Origin: Desulfobulbus sp.
Lineage (GTDB): Bacteria; Desulfobacterota; Desulfobulbia; Desulfobulbales; Desulfobulbaceae
Direction: 5' to 3'
DNA: 64,000 nucleotides
NCBI GenBank assembly: GCA_009780825.1
Contig: WQZH01000004.1
Coordinates: 1 to 64,000 of the forward strand
Shown: in pieces, positions 56,560 through 64,000 of the stretch
Position numbering within the stretch: position 1 is the stretch's first letter
How the letters are laid out: each line of letters opens with the position of its first letter
The notes under the pieces: generated by a model
The model's input: only the letters and a program-made list of their open reading frames with translations
Databases searched by the model: none
What the model was told of the DNA's origin: nothing
Translations under genes and position numbers: made by a program

Positions 56560-56593
56560 AAAAAAAACCGGTTGCCGCACATGCGGCAACCGG
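56560..56593 (-). terminator. Rho-independent terminator of pnp
   Basis: A perfect 11-bp stem (56568-56578 with 56583-56593; CCGGTTGCCGC) with a 4-base loop, followed on the minus strand by eight T. It is 32 bp past the pnp stop and ends the infB-pnp transcript before dut. Confidence 0.92.
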
Positions 56594-56624
56594 CCTTTTC
56601 CTGACAACGCGGTGACCAAGGAAA

Positions 56625-58715
<2,091 letters not shown>

Positions 58716-58776
58716 ATAAACTCCTGTCCGGTGCTCCCGGAACTGCATGAACCATGAAACCGGCCCGGCTCAATGC

Positions 58777-58853
58777 CGCCACAAAGGCACAAAGGATGCA
58801 GCGACACCCGCACCCTCATCCGTTCTCTCTGTGTCCTTTGTGTCTTTATGGCG
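58777..58853. repeat. Inverted repeat between rpsO and pnp
   Basis: Arms at 58777-58796 and 58834-58853 match at 18 of 20 positions (CGCCACAAAGGCACAAAGGA and its complement), with a 37-base loop region. It looks like a dispersed intergenic repeat of the ACAAAG type and would form a long hairpin in the rpsO-pnp mRNA. Confidence 0.6.
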
Positions 58854-58929
58854 CTGCCGCTGCCGTGGCGCGGTCGCATGGAAAAAAGGACGGCGGACCA
58901 CTGTCGGCCCACCGTCCGGTAACTACGAT

Positions 58930-59199
58930 CTACTTACGAATACCAAGCTGCTGGATGAGCGCCCGATATTTGGCGATATCTTTCTTTTGCAGATATTTGA
59001 GCAAGTTGCGCCGCTGGCCGACCAGCCGCAGCAAGCCTCGGCGGGAATGGTGATCCTTGGCGTGCGTCTTGAAATGCTCGGTGAGATAGAGAATGCGATC
59101 GGTCAGGAGGGCGATTTGCACCTCGCAGGAGCCGGTATCAGTCTCGTGGGTCTTGAATTTTTCGATCAATTCCTTCTTCTTTTCCGTTGTTTGTGCCAT
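58930..59199 (-). CDS. rpsO: 30S ribosomal protein S15
   Basis: 89 residues, normal length, four-helix protein ([23 protein letters not shown], then [22 protein letters not shown]). Binds 16S rRNA in the platform. Between truB and pnp on the minus strand; 163 bp separate it from truB and 214 bp from pnp. Confidence 0.96.
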   Translation of the reverse strand: MAQTTEKKKELIEKFKTHETDTGSCEVQIALLTDRILYLTEHFKTHAKDHHSRRGLLRLVGQRRNLLKYLQKKDIAKYRALIQQLGIRK

Positions 59200-59362
59200 G
59201 GGGCACCTCCACTTTCCTTCTGCTGCCAGAAAAGCATACTCCCTCAGCCTCTCTGGAGTCTGGATAGATTGTCCCTGCTCCCGGGCCAGAGGGGCGGTCC
59301 AGAGGGACGGTATGAGCTTCTATACTCGACGGCGATCAACCGTGGCAAGGACAAAAGAACGT

Positions 59363-60121
59363 TTACCCGGCAGGTTGCAACACTTCGGCAATACTGCGGC
59401 GTTTGGAACGCAACAGATCCAGGCCGCTGTCCGCAAACAACTCTTCACCCGGCAGACAATCCTCGATGGTAAACTGCCCCGACCGAATCCGCCGCAAGCC
59501 AACGAGATGGGCTCCGCACCCAAGCGTCTGACCAATATCTGCCGCTACTACCCGGATATAGGTGCCTCTGCTGCACTCGATCTCCAGGCTCAACTGTTTG
59601 GCACCGGCGTCATAGCTCAGCGGTTCGAGACGAAATATTTCAACCGGCTTGGCCGCCTTGTCGATCTGCACCCCCTGGCGGGCATACGCATAGAGTGGCC
59701 TGCCCTTATGCTTTGCCGCAGAAAAAGGCGGCGGCACCTGCATCTGCGGCCCGGCATGACGCCTGAGGCAAGTGGTCAGAATCGCCTCGTCCAGCTCCGG
59801 CACGGGACGGGTGGCGATGACGCTTCCCTCCGGGTCTAGGGTCGTGGTTTCCATGCCCAACTGCAACCGGGCCCGGTAGACCTTGCGCCCGGCCATGAAC
59901 AGATCGACATGTCTGGTGGCCGGACGGCCGGCGCACACGATCAACAGGCCAGAAGCAAAGGGATCAAGGGTGCCGGCATGCCCCACCTTTTTGATGCCGA
60001 GCAGCCGCCGGATTCGACGGACAATGGCAAACGAGGTCATGCCCGCCGGTTTGTCGACCAGAAAGACGCCGTCACTCCAGCCTGGCTTGTCCTCGTCAAC
60101 GATCGCAGCCGCCTCGGCCAT
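59363..60121 (-). CDS. truB: tRNA pseudouridine-55 synthase
   Basis: 252 residues from ATG 60121. The catalytic Asp is in GHAGTLDPFASGLL, the family core includes VDKPAGMTSF, QVPPPFSAAKHKGRPLYAYAR and EIECSRGTYIRVVAADIG. Modifies U55 of tRNAs. It starts 8 bp after nrnA. The frame is open upstream, but this ATG fits the family start. Confidence 0.94.
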   Translation of the reverse strand: MAEAAAIVDEDKPGWSDGVFLVDKPAGMTSFAIVRRIRRLLGIKKVGHAGTLDPFASGLLIVCAGRPATRHVDLFMAGRKVYRARLQLGMETTTLDPEGSVIATRPVPELDEAILTTCLRRHAGPQMQVPPPFSAAKHKGRPLYAYARQGVQIDKAAKPVEIFRLEPLSYDAGAKQLSLEIECSRGTYIRVVAADIGQTLGCGAHLVGLRRIRSGQFTIEDCLPGEELFADSGLDLLRSKRRSIAEVLQPAG

Positions 60122-60128
60122 CGGCGCT

Positions 60129-61121
60129 CTATCTCTGCAGCTCTTGCCGGAGCACCTGCAACAGGGCATCACGGATGGCTTCCATGCTTTGTCCTTTAGC
60201 ACGGAATCCACTGGCGTTCCGATGCCCACCGCCACCGAACCGGGCGGCGATCAGAGAAACGTCGCACATTCCCTTGGCCCGGAGGCTGACGGAAATATGG
60301 AGCGGCTCAACTTCCTTGAGGAAGACCGCCACCCTCACCGAACTGACGGCCCGGGGCAGGTTGATGAAATATTCGGTGTCCTCCATGGTGGTGAAGGTGC
60401 GCGCCAGCATCTTCTGGGTGACCCGGATGACGGCAATCCGATCCCGTTCATGCATCTCCAAGGTCGCCAGCACCTCCTGCATCAGGCGCAGCCGCCCCAA
60501 GGTGTAGTTGTTGTACAAATTGCTGGTCACCCGATCCGGACGCACACCAAGGCGGACCAAATCACTCGCCACGGCGAAGGTGTGGCTGCTGGTGGATTCA
60601 TAACAAAACGAACCCGTATCGGTGTTGATCCCCGCGAACAAGCACTCCGCCGCCCTGGAAGAAATGTCAGCCCCCAAAGCCACAGCCAGGTCATAGACCA
60701 TTTCAGCCGTAGAAGAGCGGTGCGGCTCGATCCAATCGCTGTCGCCGAACTCTTCATGGCCTCGATGATGATCAATCACCATCAAGGGGCGGAACCCGGC
60801 CAGTTCGGCGCCATGCCTGCCCAGCCGATGGGTATCGCTGCAATCAAGGCAGATGGCAAGAAAATCATCCCCAGCCCGGGCAACGAATTCCCGCACCTTG
60901 GCCATCTCTGTCTGGATCTGGCCACATCCGGGCAGGAAGCGGTAGAGCGTGGAAACAGGATTCTCCAGATAACGAAACACATTTTTCCCCATCCCTTCAA
61001 GGACTTCAGCCAGACCGAGCAAGGATCCCAGCGCATCGCCGTCGGGATTAAAATGGGTGGCCAGAAGGATGTGCCCCTTGGCGCGAACAGCCTCCATCAC
61101 CGCTCGTTCAGGATCGCTCAT
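60129..61121 (-). CDS. nrnA: DHH-family bifunctional oligoribonuclease / pAp phosphatase
   Basis: 330 residues. DHH motifs: HFNPDGDALGS (motif I), CLDCSDTHRL, MVIDHHRG (the DHH), and a C-terminal DHHA1 domain with RFGGGGHRNASGF. NrnA degrades nano-RNA and pAp. ATG 61121 overlaps the rbfA stop by 14 bp, so it is coupled to rbfA. Confidence 0.93.
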   Translation of the reverse strand: MSDPERAVMEAVRAKGHILLATHFNPDGDALGSLLGLAEVLEGMGKNVFRYLENPVSTLYRFLPGCGQIQTEMAKVREFVARAGDDFLAICLDCSDTHRLGRHGAELAGFRPLMVIDHHRGHEEFGDSDWIEPHRSSTAEMVYDLAVALGADISSRAAECLFAGINTDTGSFCYESTSSHTFAVASDLVRLGVRPDRVTSNLYNNYTLGRLRLMQEVLATLEMHERDRIAVIRVTQKMLARTFTTMEDTEYFINLPRAVSSVRVAVFLKEVEPLHISVSLRAKGMCDVSLIAARFGGGGHRNASGFRAKGQSMEAIRDALLQVLRQELQR

Positions 61122-61503
61122 GCTTTCGCTCCTCCTCGATTTGGCGAAACAGGGCGTCGACGCGCGCCGATTCTTCATTGAGATTGTCAAAATAAAAAAG
61201 CAAATCAGGCGTATGACGCAGGTTGACGGTCCTGGCCAAATGGCTGCGAAAAAATCCTTTGGCGCTTTTCATGCCCTGCAGGGCCGGGCCGATTTCCTGA
61301 CCAGCCGGAACAGTGAAGTAGACCTTGGCCTGCTTGAGGTCGGGCGCCACCTCCACCCGCGAGATGCGGACTCCTGTGAGACGAGGATCCGCAACCTGCT
61401 GCAACAGAAGGACGGTCAGCTCGTTCTTGACCGCTTCGGCTACTCGCTTGGGCCGCGAACTCTCCGGACGGCCCAGGCCAGGCAGTTTGAAATCGAAATC
61501 CAT
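61108..61503 (-). CDS. rbfA: Ribosome-binding factor A
   Basis: 131 residues, KH-fold protein needed for 16S rRNA maturation. RPKRVAEAVKNELTVLL is the N-terminal helix; VSRVEVAPDLKQAKVYFTV and HTPDLLFYFDN are typical (read across 61180-61400). It starts 15 bp after infB and is followed by nrnA with overlap. Confidence 0.94.
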   Translation of the reverse strand: MDFDFKLPGLGRPESSRPKRVAEAVKNELTVLLLQQVADPRLTGVRISRVEVAPDLKQAKVYFTVPAGQEIGPALQGMKSAKGFFRSHLARTVNLRHTPDLLFYFDNLNEESARVDALFRQIEEERKHERS

Positions 61504-61518
61504 GGGTATACTGATCGC

Positions 61519-64000
61519 CTACAGGGTTGCTTCCACCTCATCAAGGACAAAGGCTTCCAAATTGTCGCCGATCTTGATGTCGTTGAAATTTTCCACGCCG
61601 ATACCACACTCGAAACCGGTGAGGACCTCCTTGACATCATCCTTGAACCGCCGCAGCGAGGCAATCCTGCCGGTATAAACGACCACGCCGTCGCGGAGCA
61701 CGCGGACCCGGGCGTTGCGCTCGATCTTGCCGGCGATAACCGAGCAGCCGGCGATGGTGCCCACCCTGGGCACCTGGAAGGTTTCCCGGACGTCGGCGGT
61801 GCCGATCACCCGTTCCTCGTAGGTCGGCTCCAACATGCCCTTCATCGCCTTCTCGATATCTTCCAGGGCGTGGTAGATGACATCGTAGGAGCGGACATCG
61901 ACCCCTTCCCGATCGGCCAGCTCCTTCACTTTAACCGTGGGCCGGACATTGAACCCGATGATAATCGCGTCCGAGGCGGCAGCCAGATGAATGTCGTTTT
62001 CGGTGATCGATCCAGTCCCCTCGTGCAGGGGACGAACCCGGATCGCCTTGGTCGACAGGCTCTCCGCCGCCTGGCCGAAGGCCTGAAGCGTTCCCTGCAC
62101 GTCGGCGCGGAGAATGACCCGTAGTTCTTTGATTTCGTGTTCCGCCATCTTCTCGAAGAGGTTGTCGAGCGAGACTTTGGAGACCGACGCCAGTTCGGTT
62201 TCCCTTGCCTTGAGCTGCCGGGCGGATGCCACCGATTTGGCCATCTTCTCATCGGTGAGGACGATAAACTCGTCGCCGGCCTGGGGAACGCCGGAAAGCC
62301 CCTGCACCTCGACCGGGATGGACGGGCCCGCTTCCTGGACCTGCTCGCCGCGCTCGTTGGTCAGCATCCGCACCTTACCGCTGTAGATACCGGCCACGAA
62401 ATGGTCGCCGGGCCGCAGCGTTCCCTCCTGAACCAACATGGTGGCCACCGGACCCCGGCCTTTGTGCAGTTGCGCCTCGATGACCGTTCCCTTGGCACGG
62501 CGGCCGGGATCGGCCCGTAATTCAAGAATTTCGGCCTGCAGCTGGATCGATTCCAGCAGTTCCTCGATGCCGATGCCCTTCTTGGCTGAGGTCTCGCAGT
62601 AGATGGTGGTCCCGCCCCAGGCCTCGGGAATGAGGCCAAAATCGCTCAACTCCCGCCTGACCCGGTCAGGATCGGCATTATCCTTGTCGATCTTGTTAAT
62701 CGCCACCACGAGAGAGACATCGGCTGCCTTGGCATGGGCGATAGCTTCCTTGGTCTGGTCCATGACACCGTCGTCAGCGGCCACGACCAACACCACGATA
62801 TCGGTGACTTTCGCGCCCCGCGACCGCATTTCCGTGAAGGCGGCGTGGCCGGGAGTGTCAACGAACGTCAGGTCGCCCGAAGGGGCCTGCACGTGATAGG
62901 CGCCGATGTGCTGGGTGATGCCGCCCGCCTCGCCTCTGGCCACATCGGTTTTACGGATGGCATCGAGAATCGATGTCTTGCCGTGATCGACATGGCCCAT
63001 GACGGTAACGACCGGCGGCCGGGGCCGCGCTTCGCCGCCCATTTCGTTTTCATGCTCCTGCAATGCTTCCAACTCCAATTCTTCAGTCATGGCCTGCTCG
63101 ACCTCGTAGCCAAAGTCGGCTGCCACCAGGGCGGCGGTATCGACATCCAAGGCTTGGTTGAGGGTGGTCAGCACTCCGAGCCGCATCAAAGCGGCAATCA
63201 CCTCGCTGGCCTTGATGCCCATCCGTTTGGCCAGATCGCCGACACTGATGGTGGCCACCACCTTGATCCGCCGCTTGATCGCCTTTGTTTCGGCCACCTG
63301 CGACGGCATCACGAGGTCTTTCTTGCCGCCTTCCCTCTTTTTCCTGCCCTTGCGGGGCCGCATGAATTCGAGATCACCATCCGGGACGAAATCGATCCGG
63401 CCTTTTCCCTTTTTCTGCCCTTTGGCAGCCTTTCTGCCGAGATCTTCATCCTCCGGCTGCACGGCGACTACCCGCTTGGATTTTTTCTTGGCCTTGTCAA
63501 CCCTCCCGGCCTCGTCCTTGACGGCGGGGATTTCAGCAGACACCTCGCCAGGCAGTGGACGCGACGACGGCCGGGCAGGCTTCTTCTGGACCGGTTTCAC
63601 CCGTTTTTCCGGGACAGGAATCACGACACGTCCCACTACCTTGGCCAACTGTTTCGGTTTTTTCGTTTCTTCTCCGCCGACTTCTTCAGGCTCAGCCGGC
63701 TGTTCCGGTTCAGCCTCCAGCAGGGTGGCTGCCTCTCCATTTTTTCCTTCGGCGGCCTCCGCAACTTCGGGACTGGTGGTCACAGGCTCGTCCACCGCCA
63801 CCTTCTGCGGGGCGGCAGCCACCTCTTCCTCTGCTCCGGCCTCCATCTCCTCTTGCGGCGATTTTTCCGTTTGCAGCGGCAAAGAAGCCTCTTCGGCTGG
63901 TTGTTGCACCGCATCAGAGAGCGTTTTTTCCTGCAACCGCGCCTCCAGAGCCTGAATCTCGGCTTCCAGAGCCAGCGCTTCGACCTCTTCCTGCTTCTTG
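61519..64000 (-). CDS. infB: Translation initiation factor IF-2 (5' end outside window)
   Basis: At least 827 residues, entering from the right edge. The visible N-terminal part is a long low-complexity Glu/Lys/Ala region and a basic stretch ([13 protein letters not shown]), then the IF2_N module ([17 protein letters not shown]). The GTPase domain follows with [22 protein letters not shown] and NKIDK, then domains II, III and IV with [20 protein letters not shown] 63936 is not the true start: the frame continues to the edge without a stop. First visible gene of the infB-rbfA-nrnA-truB-rpsO-pnp cluster. Confidence 0.96.
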   Translation of the reverse strand, partial: KKQEEVEALALEAEIQALEARLQEKTLSDAVQQPAEEASLPLQTEKSPQEEMEAGAEEEVAAAPQKVAVDEPVTTSPEVAEAAEGKNGEAATLLEAEPEQPAEPEEVGGEETKKPKQLAKVVGRVVIPVPEKRVKPVQKKPARPSSRPLPGEVSAEIPAVKDEAGRVDKAKKKSKRVVAVQPEDEDLGRKAAKGQKKGKGRIDFVPDGDLEFMRPRKGRKKREGGKKDLVMPSQVAETKAIKRRIKVVATISVGDLAKRMGIKASEVIAALMRLGVLTTLNQALDVDTAALVAADFGYEVEQAMTEELELEALQEHENEMGGEARPRPPVVTVMGHVDHGKTSILDAIRKTDVARGEAGGITQHIGAYHVQAPSGDLTFVDTPGHAAFTEMRSRGAKVTDIVVLVVAADDGVMDQTKEAIAHAKAADVSLVVAINKIDKDNADPDRVRRELSDFGLIPEAWGGTTIYCETSAKKGIGIEELLESIQLQAEILELRADPGRRAKGTVIEAQLHKGRGPVATMLVQEGTLRPGDHFVAGIYSGKVRMLTNERGEQVQEAGPSIPVEVQGLSGVPQAGDEFIVLTDEKMAKSVASARQLKARETELASVSKVSLDNLFEKMAEHEIKELRVILRADVQGTLQAFGQAAESLSTKAIRVRPLHEGTGSITENDIHLAAASDAIIIGFNVRPTVKVKELADREGVDVRSYDVIYHALEDIEKAMKGMLEPTYEERVIGTADVRETFQVPRVGTIAGCSVIAGKIERNARVRVLRDGVVVYTGRIASLRRFKDDVKEVLTGFECGIGVENFNDIKIGDNLEAFVLDEVEATL

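Noticed and set aside
59883..61181. 432-codon plus-strand open frame
   Set aside because: Antisense to truB and nrnA, both clearly genuine.

Overview
The window looks like the chromosome of an anaerobic, sulfate- or sulfite-reducing deltaproteobacterium, most likely of the Desulfobulbales (Desulfobulbus-like). The main evidence is a dsrA-dsrB-dsrD locus for dissimilatory sulfite reductase. Supporting signs are an F0-only ATP synthase operon (atpZ-atpI-atpB-atpE with its own terminator and no F1 genes beside it), a fused SecDF, a rubrerythrin, LarB and a UbiD-family decarboxylase. Coding density is high and most genes are core housekeeping genes. I saw no rRNA, tRNA, CRISPR array or prophage.

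Layout. 1-3000 is the only clearly accessory stretch: the N-terminus of an IS5-like transposase at the left edge, rubrerythrin and Cu/Zn superoxide dismutase, then an about 1.46-kb segment between two copies of a 54-bp direct repeat that carries an unrecognised and possibly frameshifted exported protein. 3000-6630 holds GAPDH, glycogen synthase and shikimate kinase. 6700-13440 is a long plus-strand run: CbpA/CbpM chaperone pair, RmuC, a glycine-zipper lipoprotein, YjbQ, a small protein, UbiD, RluB and HU. 13440-18710 (minus) holds RimO, a nucleoside phosphorylase, the F0 genes and HemL. 18970-28040 holds thioredoxin, BamD, a phosphotransferase/P-loop kinase pair, LarB, SecDF, and YkgJ-like, HD and HAD proteins. 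28030-33640 holds a DUF4388 protein, a very unusual membrane protein with a ubiquitin-E2-like N-terminus, KdsD and BirA.

33700-36700 is dsrABD with a near-consensus promoter and two rho-independent terminators. 36750-43880 (minus) holds Pgi, Rpe, DprA, RpoD and DnaG, so sugar-phosphate enzymes sit next to the replication/sigma genes; no rpsU lies beside dnaG-rpoD here, since rpsU is about 8 kb away at 51.9 kb. 44110-56520 holds two little-known proteins (one with a diadenylate-cyclase-like domain), a divergent uracil-DNA glycosylase, FtsB, TatC, SerS, Ddl, ribosomal protein S21, a Xer recombinase, a PAS histidine kinase, a beta-lactamase-fold hydrolase and Dut. 56620-64000 (minus) is the classical translation/RNA cluster infB-rbfA-nrnA-truB-rpsO-pnp, with infB running off the right edge.

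The best candidates for undescribed biology are the E2-like/TPR membrane protein (28952-31408), the DAC-domain protein with a large unassigned N-terminus (44845-46317), and the repeat-flanked cassette (1456-2968). The E2-like protein keeps the fold signature but has arginine where the catalytic cysteine belongs.
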